64,000 nt of DNA from Glycine soja. Its lineage: Eukaryota > Streptophyta > Magnoliopsida > Fabales > Fabaceae. The notes beneath the pieces are model-generated. The model had not been told where the DNA came from, searched no databases, and saw nothing but the letters and a program-made list of their open reading frames with translations. Positions 1 through 13,405 of the stretch are shown in pieces. Every line of letters begins with the position of its first letter. The stretch's first letter is position 1. Both the position numbers and the translations under genes were made by a program. Location: NCBI RefSeq assembly GCF_004193775.1, contig NC_041002.1:3893261-3957260 (forward strand), written 5' to 3'.

Positions 1-4
1 CAAA

Positions 5-3000
5 TCAAAAGAAGTCTGCATCGCTCTCATAATCATCTATATAATTATCATCCTTGTCATGTGGTAAAATGTTCTCCATAGGTATTGTAACTTCAATGAT
101 ATCATCACTATCATCGGCTTCTGCTCTGATCAAATCATTATGATTTATCTCTTGTAAGACTTGTTCATTCCCTTGATCCGTGTCATTGGATTGCTCATCA
201 CCCATATCATATACATCTCTGATTTTAGCATGCACAACAACAAGCCAACCATTTTGTGTTTTATTCTCCTCATAGAATACTTTCTTAGCTTGAGATGCAA
301 AAACAAATGGATCATCACATATATCATTCCTTGTATGTTGCAAAAACTAGAGTGTTGTCTTGGTCTTCCAGTCAAGCAACCTACCACAATTTTATTTCAA
401 ATGATTAAAATTTTAAATGAATGCAAAATTTAATATTATTGATGCTTCCTAAACTTACTCTTTCACGAAACCAATCTGGAAATTCTTTATTATGAATTTT
501 GTCAACTTCATATGGAGATAATCGACGATTTTGTCTCTTGATAAGATTAGTATGAGCTCTATGTAAAAAAGGTTAGAAAAAGTAAGCATTATCATTGATA
601 GAAAGATATTATACAAATATTGAATAACTAAATGAACATGAAAAAAATTGTATTACTTTCGAAAGTGGTCAACATTGTTGCTATTGAAAAGCACATATCT
701 ATGTGCTTGAACCAATGCTTTCTTATCAAGAGAAATTCGAGAAGCTCTTTTTCTCTTCTTCACATTGAATCCAACTTGCTTCTTTCTCCCCAATAGTCTA
801 CCTCTAGGATTTAAAACACTTACATTTTCCACAAAACATGAGTCATCATTTCGATTAGATTGATTAAAACGAGTCTCCACCCTAGATATATATCTTGAAC
901 AAAATATCAAGCATTCATGAGCTAAATATCCTTCTGCAATAGATCCTTCTGGATGTGCTCGATTACGAACAAATGACTTTAAAGTCAAAAGGAACCTAAA
1001 AAGAAAATTTTAGGTTACAAATTAAGATAATATCATTTTACTTTATAACTCTAGAATGTTTTAAAATGATTAAAAAGTATTCATACTTTTCAATAGGATA
1101 CATCCATCGGTAATGTACAGGACCTCCAACTCTTGCTTCATGTGCCAAATGGATTACCAAATGTACCATTATGATGAAAAAAGATGGAGGAAAAATCTGT
1201 TCTAATTGGCATAATGTTAGAGCTACTTGATGTTCTAGGTGCTCTAAATTACGCTCATTAAGCACCTTTCCACACAACTCCTTGAAGAAACAACAAAGAT
1301 CGGATATAGCTAAACTCACTTTGTCTGGCAAACAACCTTTCATAGCTATAGGAAGAAACTCTTGCATTAAAAGATGACAATCATAACTTTTGAGACCGGA
1401 TATTTTGTGTTCCTTCACTTGCACACATCTTGAAATATTAGACAAATATTCATCAGGAGCTTTTATTGTTTTGAGAACTTCCAAAAATGTTTTTTTCTCT
1501 TTTGAAGTCATTTGGTAACAAGCTCTAGGAAAATATTGTTTGCCTTTTACTTGGGTGCATCTTTAGATGTAATTGGCTTCTAATATTCATATCAACAAGA
1601 TCATAGCATGCCTTATCATTGTCCTTTGACTTACCTTCTAATTGCAACAACATCCCAATAATGTTATTACACACGTTCTTTTCTATGTGCATAACATCAA
1701 GATTATGACGGAGCACACTATGTTGCCAATAAGGCAATGTGAACAAAATTCTTCTCTTTTTCCATGGTGACCAATCCCCAACTCCATGATATTCCATCTG
1801 TCTCAAAGAAAAAGCTCCACTAGGTAGATCAGGTGGAGCTCTAAACTCCTGGGTTCCATCAAAATCTCTTTTATTGTATCTCCACTTATGATCGAGCTCT
1901 AACCAACGACGATGACACATATAGCAAAACTTTCTACCATAACGCAACCACTTTGAGCCAATCTCAAAACCACAACATGGACAAGCATATTGGCCTCTAG
2001 TGCTCCAACCAGACAAATTTGCATAAATAAAAAAATCATTAATAGTCCATATAATTGCAGCACGCATTTGGAATGACTCTTTTTTACATGCATCAAATGT
2101 TTTTACCCCAATTTCCCATAATTCCTTTAATTCTTCCACAAGAGGCTGCATATAAACATCAAGGTTCATACCTGGACCTTTTGGACCAGGAATAAGCAAT
2201 GAAAGTATAAAATTAGGTTGCTTCATACACATCCATAGAGGTAGATTGTATGGAATCAAGATAACAGGCCAAGTGCTTTGGAAAATTGACATAGTTTTGA
2301 AAGGATTAAAGCCATCAGTAGCCAAACCTAGTCGAACATTACGAGCGTCACAAGCAAAATCAAGATACTGACAATCAAAATCCTTCCAAGCAAATAAATC
2401 AGCTGGATGCCTCAGGAGTCCATATTTAGTTCGACCAACCTCATGCCATATCATAGAACAAGCTGTTTTTGGTGATACAAAAAGTCTTTGCAATCTAGGT
2501 ATATGAGGGAACCAACGAAGAATCTTTGCTGATATCTTTTTTCTACATTCAACATCATCAGAGTTGTATTTCCATCTTGACAAATTGCATTTAGGGCAAA
2601 TTTCAGCATCAGCCAAATCCTTCCTATACAATATGCATTCATTGGGACAAACATGAATTTTTTCATAAGATAGACCCAACCCTGAAATAATCTTCTTTGT
2701 ATCAAAATGATTTGGGCAAAATATTTTCCTCTGGTAATGCATCACTTAACAACTCTAACAACATCGAAAAACTTTTATCAGTCCACCCATTTAGACACTT
2801 TAAGTGATACAAATGTACAAGGAATGACAATTTTGTAAACTTCTTACAACCTTTATAAAGACTTTGCTCTGCCTACCTTAACATTTGATAGAACTTATCT
2901 GAATTATTATTGTCTTCAGATTGTTGAACACTAGGTCCATTCATGAATTCTCTTGAACCTCCATCCTCCATATTTATATATGTGTCATTACTCTCATTAG

Positions 3001-3328
3001 TTGCATGCATTGTGAATGCATCATGAACCAATGTATCCATGTCATGATCAAACTCCCCTTCCACTTGGGATGTATCTAAAGAACTAGATGGGCCAACTTG
3101 TTCACCATGAAAGATCCAAGTAACATATCCTTTTAGAAACCCATTACTAATGATGTGCTCATAAACATTCATCCGAGAGTGCCACTTGCAATTGACACAT
3201 TTGGTACAAGGGCATAAAATTTTTCCATCCTTTGACGATTTCGCAAATGCAAAATCTAGAAAATTTAAAGCTCCTCTAATATACTTCTCTTTATTAAGAG
3301 AATTGTAGTTTATCCAACTCTTATCCAT
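5..3328 (-). pseudogene. Decayed CACTA (En/Spm) TNP2-type transposase gene
   Basis: Minus strand, read from right to left. An N-terminal transposase-associated zinc-finger domain starts at MDKSWINY (3328) and has CPCTKC and a later H/C pattern. A linker follows (about 2870-2746, KGCKKFTKLSF-like). The Transposase_21 core (2745-1525) has the CACTA landmarks LATDGFNPF, NDFFIYANLSGW and LDVMHIEKN. A DUF4218 region (1511-1038) has GGPVHYRWMYPIEKY, then comes NRAHPEGSIAEGYL (980-900), an exon with IKRQNRRLSPYEVDK (about 557-466), and a DUF4216-like tail (DPFVFASQAKKVFY) ending in a stop at 5-7. A short intron with GT..AG ends fits at 1086-996. Breaks: one extra A near 1552 shifts the frame just before the DUF4218 part, there is a stop near 2872, and about 100 residues of DUF4216 appear missing. 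The family's role is cut-and-paste transposition; this copy should be inactive. Confidence 0.88.
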
Positions 3329-3369
3329 TTGATAAAATAAACTGAAAAAGTAGAATGAAATAGACATAA

Positions 3370-5600
3370 TAAATTAGTGCTTAGTATAACTAAAATATCC
3401 AGGTATAAGTCAATCACAATCGTGTTAGCAAGTATAAAGTAGAATGACATTTTTCACTATCACTCAATTATGCAAAACTACATCAACTACTACTCACAAT
3501 TATTTCACTTTTCGTTCAATCAAGAAAAGGAACAAGTAATACCATCATTAATGATGTCATATCATGAAATGCTGACAGTGAAGCAACAAAGCAAGGTTAA
3601 AAAATGGAAAAGAAAATCCTTGGTCACAAATTTACAAAGCAAGGTTCCTTTTGATTGGAAATGATGTCATATCACGAATATGCATTTGGACTATATTATG
3701 ATAGTGTCAGAACTCAGAAGTATTAATAAAAATAATATGCCATGTTTGATTTGACCTTATTTCCATACAAAATCATAGTTATCACTTTTAAAGAACTAGC
3801 CTAGCTTAGTAGTCTTGGCTTAGTAGCCTTATTCTTAATCTTACCAGGAATATTGAATTATGATCGAAGGTCATATATTAAGAAATTGAAGAATTTAAGA
3901 ATAAGGCTTCTAAGATTTAATCCTGATGATATTGCCATCTTTCGATTTCAATCCCTAAAAAAATAGTTTTTAGTCATTAATTAATTTGTTGGTCTTATTT
4001 TAATCATTTTTAAAATCTCTAATCTCTTTTTCATCCACTTTCATTTCATTAATATCATCACATATTATCGATCAAACACTTATTTTAAGCGGTTTGATTT
4101 GTTTGGATTTGATATTATATTTAAATCGAATCAAATTGAATTATATTTTATTTCATATTTGATTTGAATAATTTTTTATCTAAAAATTAAATCAAATCGA
4201 CCACGAACTTATAAGAAAATAATAACAAAATCACATGACTCAAACATTACTCTAATCCACTTGAATTCACCTGAAATATTTTGAACCTGCAATCCACCTA
4301 AACTAAAAGTCCACTTGGCCAATAAATTGGGAATAGTAATACTATATTAAGATTGCTCATTGAACGAATATGGTTGGGTTTGGGGGTCCAAAAATTTAAA
4401 ACATGCTTAATCCTTATTAGGAATTAATGGCAAAGGTGAAAGTAGAATCACGTTACCAGAACATCGACCTAACCTACTCAAACTCTCCAGAAATACATTG
4501 AACTCACCTAGCCCACAATCCTCTTAAACTGAAAAAACCATTTGGTAAAAAAAAAATATGAGATACATCATCCTTTACAAGAAGATGAATCTGGTATGAC
4601 AAATTCTCTTTCCATATATCTAAACAAGTAAAGGAAAAAGAAGCTAAACTGTCAGCTACCCTAATGCATATACGCTTTACAAAAGGTAATCAAAACCTCT
4701 AATACCATCATCGGCTAGAAGACGACAATCCTCCAAAATAAAAAATGTTATGGAAATAACTGTTAAGTTAGCTAAACTTCTCTGCCACTCATTAAAAACT
4801 TGGCAAAAAAAAGGGTGAAAATGAAGTGTGTAGCAAACTGTAGACTCCATTTGAAAACAAGGCCTTCAATAGGACTTTTCCAATTTCATATAGTTATCAC
4901 TTAGTATTAGGATCAATTGGCACAGGATTGTTCTAGTTAATAAGTAATCCTAAGTTTGAGTTTTGATAATGCTCGAGAATATACGAGGTTTATAAAATAA
5001 AAAATACCAAAAACAAATCCAATTTGCCAATTTCCTATTAGATTAAATTCCAATTAAGCTGGCCCAAAAAAATACTAATTTTAACTCTTACAAATAAAAA
5101 TAGTGATAATAAAAAAATTATTATTTATAATAATTTATTATTCAATTATTTAATTTGAGTAAGATTATTATTTTAGAATTAATGTAATTTGTACCAAAAG
5201 CTTATCATCATATAACTATAAGAATATGTAATTCAATAATAATGTAAAAAATATAATTATAACTAGATGATATTTTAATATTTTCTATCAAATCACACAA
5301 TTCTTTGTATTTTTTAAATTATAGATATGTTTAAATATAAATGTAAAAATATTAATAAATTTAAAATTATTTATTTATTATTTTGAAATAAAAAGATAAT
5401 TTTATAAAAATAAATCTATTTATATTTTGAACTTAATTTTGATATGTCATCAATATATTTTTTTATATTTTATTAAATAATTAGAAAAAAATATTAAGCA
5501 ATTATACAAGCTGCATATTAGCAACAAAATATAACAATAGGCTACATATTATCAACATACCTTATTTAAATAACTGAGTTAAATCTTATCGGTGTAAGAG
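3370..5600. other. AT-rich intergenic DNA, possibly CACTA interior
   Basis: No convincing coding region. The longest ORFs are low-complexity and match nothing I recognise. It lies between the transposase start and the exon-like blocks at 6.1-7.1 kb, so it may be the 5' interior of the same CACTA element. Confidence 0.4.
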
Positions 5601-6151
5601 AAGGATATTAATTACTATAAGAAATATATAGTAATTGTATTTGTAGTTCTGTTTCTTATCCATCTAGCATAGAAAGCATAGTGTCGTCTACAATAAGAAT
5701 CAACTCTCAATTTAAAAAACACATAATTAATCATATTTCCAGACAAGAAGGATAGAGAAGAGGTTTTATAAATCATATTCACGTTTGAAAAGGCACCTAC
5801 AACCTTCATCAAACGCAGGAAAGTTTCCTAATCCAATATGGCAAAGAAAAAGAACTTTAATAATCACAAATACAACACACAGAACTATAGCATAAACAGA
5901 AGAGCACATTTCTGAAAGGATTTCATATCTACAAAACCTTATAATATGGAAAACTAACAAAAGCTTATCTTAATTGAAGTGAGAGTGTGAAATGGAATGT
6001 AGAGGCTAATGTACTTAACTGCCCCCCACTTTCATTTCTACCAATCATAGTCTAACATATTGACCTAACCAGTACTTGAGTAAGGCAAATCACATCAACA
6101 TAACTTCACATAGAAATAAACTAGTCACATAAGGAGCAAAAGAGATATTAC

Positions 6152-7149
6152 CTCTAACATCACATTCTTGAATGACACAACTTCCTTGGCCTCTTCTACG
6201 GAGAGCTACACATATTATTGAATATTAGCACACAATATATATTCTGAATATAACTAAAATTCACAACGATGAAAGGTTACCTTATCCCAATATGCCCCTA
6301 AAAGATCCCTATTTTTATCAGAATCCTACAATGTATAAGAAGCATAAGGCAAAAAATGAGGAACATTTGGAAAAGAGAAAACCAGAAAATACTCTTGAGG
6401 GGAAAAGGCATGAACCAAGAGCATCAATGTGTTAAATAATCACTTCTACTTAAAAGATATAAAGATAACCTTATCAAGCTTTTTCAATCGATGTTGTATG
6501 CGTACATGTCTTTATAGTTAATGAGAGAGCAAAATTCTCGAGAACACTTGTTGCACTTCTGTAACTAAACCTTCACAGGAGAGAGCAAAGGCAACCCTAG
6601 AAGTTTTGCCAAACAAATGCAAGTTTTTATCAGAATGTTGGATTTAGAATCAGTAGCACCAGAAACAAACTCAAAAGCTACTTATGGTACATTTTACATA
6701 CAATTCAGCTAGCCTAGAATAGATTAGCACAAAGGCAATACCAGTCTAACAACTTTAAATTTTTGTTTCCATTTTCCACTTTCTATTGATTTTTATTTTA
6801 CTGTTGAAGGCAGGGTGGGCAGCCTGTATAATCACACGTGGCTAACATATAACAACAGGCTGCATATTATCCCTAAAATAATTGCTAATACCTTGCTGAT
6901 CTAAAATAATTTGACTAGTCACCCAAATTTTATTTTATATATATATATATATTATATAATAACATTTGAGGCTTAAGATTCTTTGTCTGACATGTGTCAC
7001 TTACAAGTTGCCTCCATCGCATATAGATGGCCCCGAAGGAAATTTCGTGGCAGACATGGGCACTAAACAATCTATAGAGCATTGCCAAATTTCCACTGCC
7101 CCCAAGTACTTTCAACTCTTTATCAGATATTTGACACAAACCCCATGTG
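6152..7149 (-). pseudogene. Exon-like blocks of an unidentified gene, possibly captured by a CACTA element
   Basis: Several minus-strand blocks are open and bounded by plausible splice sites. 7149-7005 has a CAG acceptor and a GTAAGT donor and reads WGLCQISDKELKVLGGSGN then AMLYRLFSAHVCHEISFG. 6509-6470 reads HVRIQHRLKKLDK before GTTATC. 6325-6281 (45 nt) reads DSDKNRDLLGAYWDK between AG and GTAACC. 6205-6152 (54 nt) reads LSVEEAKEVVSFKNVMLE before GTAATA. The last two are multiples of three and open in the same phase. I do not recognise the protein. The blocks lie on the transposase strand between the transposase and a CACTA terminus, which fits a captured host-gene fragment; a decayed independent gene is the alternative. 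Confidence 0.42.
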
Positions 7150-8339
7150 CTGCTTGGTTGGAATTAACATCAACAATGAATTTTATAATGAAATATCATC
7201 ACTGATAAGAACAAAGAAGAAAACACTATCTTTTCTTTTGCTGAAAATACATCAACAATACATGTACACGATAAATCCACGACCGCAATCCAAACTCTGA
7301 TTTATTTATGTAATTTAATTAACAAAATAAAACAAAACAAAACACTTGTGGAAATATAAGATTGGCTTGGGAAGAGAGGTTTGAGCGTGAAAGTAGAAAA
7401 AAGGAGGAGGGAATGAGTTCAAAATTCTTGCCACTGAAATTTCTACAAAAGTTTTTGTTGGCAATTTTTTGAATAAGTAATTTTGTTAACTGTAATATTG
7501 TAATTGAGGGGCTAAAATCCAAAGAAGAGGAACTAATAACTAAAGCAACCCCATCTAAATGAAACTCCAGAGAGAGGTAAGCCACCAAAGAAACAGAAGC
7601 AAGAAACAGAGCCAACAATCCAATCCACTGCTACAACTCGACTAGCACATTCCCTTCACTCAATCCTAGTAAAAAAAAAAGACTTCCAGAAAAGAAAAGG
7701 ACATAACTAAATATAAATTAATAGGCATATGGTTCACCCTTATTCCTACCGTTCGTGTGAACATTGCAGGCTAGGAAAATTCCAATCCAAGCGAATAAAT
7801 GATCTATTGCGTATTCAAGTAAAATATTAAGCAAAAACCAAAACCTAAACACACAAGATGCAGCTACGAAGTAGATCCACATCAGCAAGAGCAAATGAAG
7901 TCAAAAGAATTTTGATCCAGATAACACAACAGAAGCTTACGCCAGAATTTATGGTCCCTTTTACTTTGTGTTGGAGCCAAACTTGTGTGAAATGAAAACG
8001 GAGTTGTAGCTGGTCACGTTTTATGGGCTTTCAAAGAAACAAATATATTTGCAACTAATAATGAAAAATTTAAGCTGATTAAATCATGCAAGCACTACTT
8101 TAGCATTAAATTAGGTGAAAGAAAGCAACCAAAAACTAGCTAGCTCTGGTTAAATTCGTTCCAGGTTTCTTGTTTCTTTCTTTCGGACATCAAAAGTTCA
8201 TCAAATTGATAATTTAAAAAAATTAAAAATCACATTTTTTTCATTTTAGTTGGATTTGATTTTTTTTGTTTTTACTATTTTTCACTTTTAAAATATTTAT
8301 ATATTACTCTTTCTCTTATTGGAGTGTGGTGAATTTGAC

Positions 8340-8656
8340 TAACAAGAAATTGCACTATTATTTGTAGGTAAATTTTTTTAAAATTTTATCTACATAAAAT
8401 GTAGGTACAAGTTTTATAGGATTTTACCAACACCAAGTAATCGTAAGTATAAGTTTTTTGAAATTTTACCAACACTAAGCATTTGTAAGTAGAAGTTATT
8501 TTGAGTTTTACCTACACAAAATAATAGTAAGTATAAATTTTTAAATTTTACCTATGACAAACAATTATAGGTATAAGTATTTTTGACTTTTACCTACACT
8601 AATTTATGTGTGTAGGCAAAAGGCTTCCGTAGGCATATGTCATTTTTGTTGTAGTG
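8340..8656. mobile_element. CACTA-type right terminus with subterminal repeats
   Basis: The segment ends in TTTTTGTTGTAGTG at 8656, the reverse complement of CACTACAACAAAAA, a CACTA-family terminal inverted repeat. Just inside lie many short degenerate repeats in both orientations (TACCTACAC, GTAGGTAAA, GTAAGTATAAG), the expected transposase-binding subterminal array. A 3-bp target duplication could be GAT (8657-8659), but the partner end is not in the window. It could be the 5' end of the element that carries the transposase at 5-3328, which is transcribed away from it. Confidence 0.65.
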
Positions 8657-8689
8657 GATCTCGATAAGCTTCCTAATATAAGACAAAAA

Positions 8690-9110
8690 AATAATCACAT
8701 GACTAATTACATAACTCATCACATGATCTTATCCTGATATGTAATAATAAAATCTTATTCTTATTGCATGGATAACTTTCATATTTATAACATAAATATC
8801 ATCATCTATATAAACAATTTAATAAATGAGATTCATTAATCTTTATCCAATAAAGACCATTACATATATATTGATTTTATCCGGATTATTGATGTCCTAT
8901 TCACAATAATCCTAAGATCAAGAACAATTTATATTAAAATTATAAAGGATCTGATATTCATAATCTTTATCATGAAAACAAGTCTTTAATTCTAATCAAG
9001 GACTTATCAAATTAACAATCTAATAAAACAATAAATATGATAATAAAATAAAGAACAATTCTTTGATAAAATTGATAACAATTGATTGGATCTTAGACAT
9101 ACATATTTAT
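8690..9110. repeat. Dispersed LTR-like repeat, copy 1
   Basis: This AT-rich segment shares an extended match with 45,780-46,010: AATAAATGAGAT(T/C)..ATTAAT..TTTATCCAATAAA, then TTATTGATGTC, then AAGAACAATTTATATTAAAATT. The character resembles a retrotransposon LTR, but no TG..CA ends or primer site were found. Confidence 0.4.
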
Positions 9111-9119
9111 CTCCAACAC

Positions 9120-11185
9120 CGCACAACAACAATCAGATGAAGATTGTAGGCATTTACCTTGGACATATTAAGTACAATTGAGGCAACAGATCACAGTTAG
9201 ATAAGAACATAAAAAAATATGGAGTTTTACTCTTGCAAGTATTTATTATTCATTTGAAAATTTTCCAAAAAGCAATAGATGCATAACACATCAAGTATGA
9301 TATCAACCTCTTAGAAGCATATTTACGTTGAGTGTGTAGGAGAGAGTATACTTAGTAAATTTGGCTTCAAGTTAGTGGTAAGCTGAAGAGAAGTCAACAT
9401 AACATCCTATAAAAGTGAAATTTCACTGTCCGGACTCTTTCATCATAATGTATTGGGCTAGATTGCACACCATGTTGGTCACTAGAAAATAATACAACAC
9501 AAGAATAATTAAATATAGATTAAAAGCATGATCCAAGTCAATCGATGCAAAAGAGAAAGAAATGAAAGGAGAAGTCAAAATAGAGCTAAAGAACAAAATA
9601 TAACAAATAATGGTTGCAAATTGAATTGAAACAATCATTTTTGATTAGGTGAAGAGCCTGGATCAAACAAATTAGCATATGCTTGGATTGATTGAAAAGA
9701 AAGTGATTATGTGGATACCTTGAGACATCAACGAAGAGAAGACTACTAAGAATGCATCCTCATGTTTTTCATTCATCCTCGATCTCGATCTCGATCTCGT
9801 CGAAGATGCGATTTAGGGTTTTTGAAGTATGAATAAAGCAAACACAAATGATTTGAGTGGTGAGAGAGAAGGAAAAAAGAGAAACAAATTTGAACAATAT
9901 ACTTAGGTAATTCGCAAAAAAAAGAAGAAAAAAAAAAGATAATAGGTGTTAATCATGACATGCCCCCTCATGATACAAGTATGGACAAATGTTAAAATAA
10001 AATAGAGTCTCTACTTTGAAAGTTATGCAGGCACACACTACACACTCGTATTCACTCTGGAAAACACTAATTTGTACGATGAAAAAAGTAGAAACCTTTT
10101 TAGCTTAATGATTTTTGCAAAATTTAGGAATATTTTTATTCAAAATTGGGAAAAGACAATAACTTTGTGATTGTCACTTTTTTCTATAAGAAAACAAACA
10201 CATTCTCATTCTTATGTACCTTTTCCCATTATCCTTTTCATTTATTTTTTTTCATTTTGGGTTGTTTTATAGAATCAAATGGGAAAAAAAAGAAGATCAA
10301 TCAAACTTAAACTTTAATTTGGATAAAAAAGAATGGTCACATTGATTGAGGTGTTGTGCCATTGCAGTTGTTGTGTCATGAGCCAAAATTAAATCAAACC
10401 CATAATCAAAATTTAGAAATTAAAGAACAATTGTTCAATACCTTAGTTTCATCACAAAACTACCAAAACAAAAGGGTTATTCACAACGCAAGAAAATAAA
10501 AAATTCCTAAATTTCTATCTAACTGATACAAGAAAGTTATAAAAAAAATATTATCTTGAAACTCATGACAAAATTATTGTTACCTTCTACCAAATATCAT
10601 ATGGCACAAACCAATGGAAAATGTGATCGTGTAAACTAAGTGCTTGGAGTTTTTTTTATTAGTGTTCAAGTCATATGGATTGTATTAAGCTTTGTTGCTA
10701 AGATTGTTGTTCTTTAGTTCTTTTTATATGAGTAAAAGTACTATTTGTAATTTTTTCACCAATACAAATAAAATTTTTAAAATTGAAAATTTACAAAAGT
10801 TTCTAGAAAATTAATATGAGGTTGTGACATTTTTGTAATCTTGGAATAAAGAATTTTTGAATTAGTCGTACTAATAGTTGATGTTTCTACGTCATATCTT
10901 CATCAACCAATCTAAAATGTGAATATCCTTGTAAAAGTTGAAACTCTTGACAAAACTTTCAAGAAAAAAATTGTATAAATAATTTATTGAAAAGTCACTT
11001 TCTATATTGATTCTTAATACAACAATTCTACAAAATCCATTATATTTTATTTTAGTAGTGCACTCATATTTTTGTTCTTTCTCCATTTTTCATATTCTCC
11101 TCCTCGTTCAAAGATTCTCATATTTTTTTTTAGTTTTTTAAGGGTCTTGAGACACTAGTTAAAGAGTTCAAAGATTCTCATTTTT
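9120..11185. other. Intergenic DNA with a short GATCTC tandem
   Basis: No supported gene. At 9779-9802 there is a tandem of about four CTCGAT units, directly followed on the minus-strand sense by a 5'-UTR-like stretch (CTTCAAAAACCCTAAATCG). The rest is AT-rich with poly-A/T runs. Confidence 0.4.
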
Positions 11186-11189
11186 TTTA

Positions 11190-11553
11190 CACACACACAT
11201 ACACAACTTTGACAACTATTACATTATTTTATAATTTTTAATTGGATAATGTTTTCTTAAAACTCATTTTTAGTTTGAAAGTTTCTTTGATCTCATATGC
11301 AAAATTTCATATAAATTGAAAATCATTTACTATCTCGTTCATATAGACTAAAATCAACACAATACAAACATTTCAAAATATATTAAAATATGATTCATTT
11401 GATTAGTTTCTTGTCGTTGTTCAATTTCGATAAAATTTGACACAAACGATTTTATTAATATGTAAATATAATTCAACAGTTGGATCAATAAAAATCACAT
11501 TTTATATCAAGTTGTAAAAATGATGTAATAGTTGTCAAAATTACATCAGTGTG
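11190..11553. mobile_element. MITE with terminal inverted repeats
   Basis: The left arm carries CTTTGACAACTATTACAT (about 11207-11224). The right arm carries the inverted form ATGTAATAGTTGTCAAAA (about 11523-11540), followed by TTACATCAGTGTG. About 360 bp, AT-rich, with no coding capacity. Superfamily and target duplication not determined. Confidence 0.55.
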
Positions 11554-11559
11554 ATTTGA

Positions 11560-13300
11560 TCACTCTGTATATATTCTAACATATTTACATAATTGTGCAA
11601 GTCGTGTTTTGAAACACGACTTCATATTTTTTATTTTTTAAATTTAATTTAACTAAATTTGTTATGAAATAAAACACAAACTTTCTAGTTTTTTTTTTAA
11701 TAAATTAACATATTTTATAATGAAGTCTTGTACTTGAGAATTACCTTAATTTTTTTTTAAAAATAAGATATTTTTATCAATTTTATAAAATAAAAATAAA
11801 AGTTTGGGATATGATTTCAATGCAGTATATTTATAAAATAAGAAGAATTTTGTGTAAATTTTAGAAATAGAAGAATTTTATACAAAAAATATAAAATAGA
11901 AGGGAGGTAAGAAAAAATTACATTTTTTTAAATCTCACATATATATAAGTTTGACGCTTAGCAAATATCTCAGGACAGGACCCATTGCTTTCAAATCCAT
12001 CCCAGCGGGCCGTAAGAGTTATACGCAATATTCAGTTTTGCGCAATATATATGGGCCTCATTTCAATAATGGTATTATGCCAGAATTTAAGTCAAATCAT
12101 ACTTTATATGGTTTGCCTTCAAACTGAAAATGAAAAGTGAAATAATTCGCAAGAACAATAGATGCTGATTCATTGCTTGTGTTTTGAATTTGAACTATAC
12201 AAAAACAAACAAACGGAGCACACGAAAGAGCTATCAAGATCAGGCTAGTCATAAGTATTTGTGTTCCCTTTCTCATAATTATTAGCCATAAACACTGTCT
12301 TTGCCTTTCTGGCTATTAGAACCTATTTTTTTATATGTTTATTATGATATTGATACGAAGTTATTTTCGTTAAAAGTAATAACAAGTTTTAATAGGAAAT
12401 CATGAGGACGCACAAGTAATTATTGGAACCTAATTTGCTCATTAAGCATATATGCAAAGTGTTTTTAATTATATGGATACGGATGATAAACACATAGATA
12501 AGCGAAACTGCTAAATTTATAACGTAACATCCCATCCAATGACTTTCTCACAGGAAGGCCTTGCATATACTTCGTTTAACATTCACTAATGCCATGCATG
12601 CATCTTAGGAATAAATCATTTTCTGGTTAATTATTACATGTACTTATTCATATTGACTGAAAATATTGTTCGTAATTTGTTATATCTACAACGATTAGTG
12701 CTAATTATAATTACGTTAGCAGGTCCTTTCCAGCTTTGTCACTGCATGCCACGGATCGCTGCCATAACTAGATGCATGAGTATAGCAAACAACATATGAT
12801 ATATGGTTCTAAATTGAGACTTTGTACGTGCGGTGCAGCATATGTTTCTCTCTACTTGGATTAAATTTGTATAATTTATCCTAATTTCGTTGTGCTAAGG
12901 AAATCCATTTATGGTTTTAAGGCTCCATTGAACTTTTGTTTAATGAAGTAAAATCGATAAATATTCAAGAGATCGATGGGCACTGTAATAGTCTTGCGCC
13001 GTGAGTATGTACATATACAGTAAGATGTACATAATCATGGGGAAAATATTCTCATGCACCATTTAATATATACTTTTAATTCTCGTTGACTTATTGAAAA
13101 AAATTAATGATTAAAACTATAACAAATTTGTAATATAATCTAAATTTTAATTAAATGTAATGTTTTAATTAGTAGATACTATAATATTTTATCTTTTAAA
13201 ATATATTTTTACTTTAGAAGAGTTCAATCTTAATTTTCAAAGTACAGATGGGAGAGATAAATTTTTTTTTTATCATTATCTTTAATATATGCATCACAAG
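11560..13300. other. AT-rich intergenic DNA, no gene seen
   Basis: No ORF, RNA gene or clear transposon end was recognised here. Confidence 0.4.
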
Positions 13301-13309
13301 AAAATGAAA

Positions 13310-13405
13310 ATTGAACCACTAGGGTCACCATAGTGGTGGGAGTTTTAAATAGTATACATAAGGTCGTAGATTTAAATCCCACTGTGACTAGTGTATAAAA
13401 AAACA
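13310..13405 (+). mobile_element. tRNA-derived SINE-like fragment
   Basis: A B-box-like TAGATTTAAATCCC (13367-13380; consensus GGTTCGAATCC) lies downstream of an A-box-like ACCATAGTGGTGGGAG. An A-rich tail follows CCCACTGTGACTAGTGTAT. This arrangement fits a short degraded plant SINE; without a family alignment it is tentative. Confidence 0.4.
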
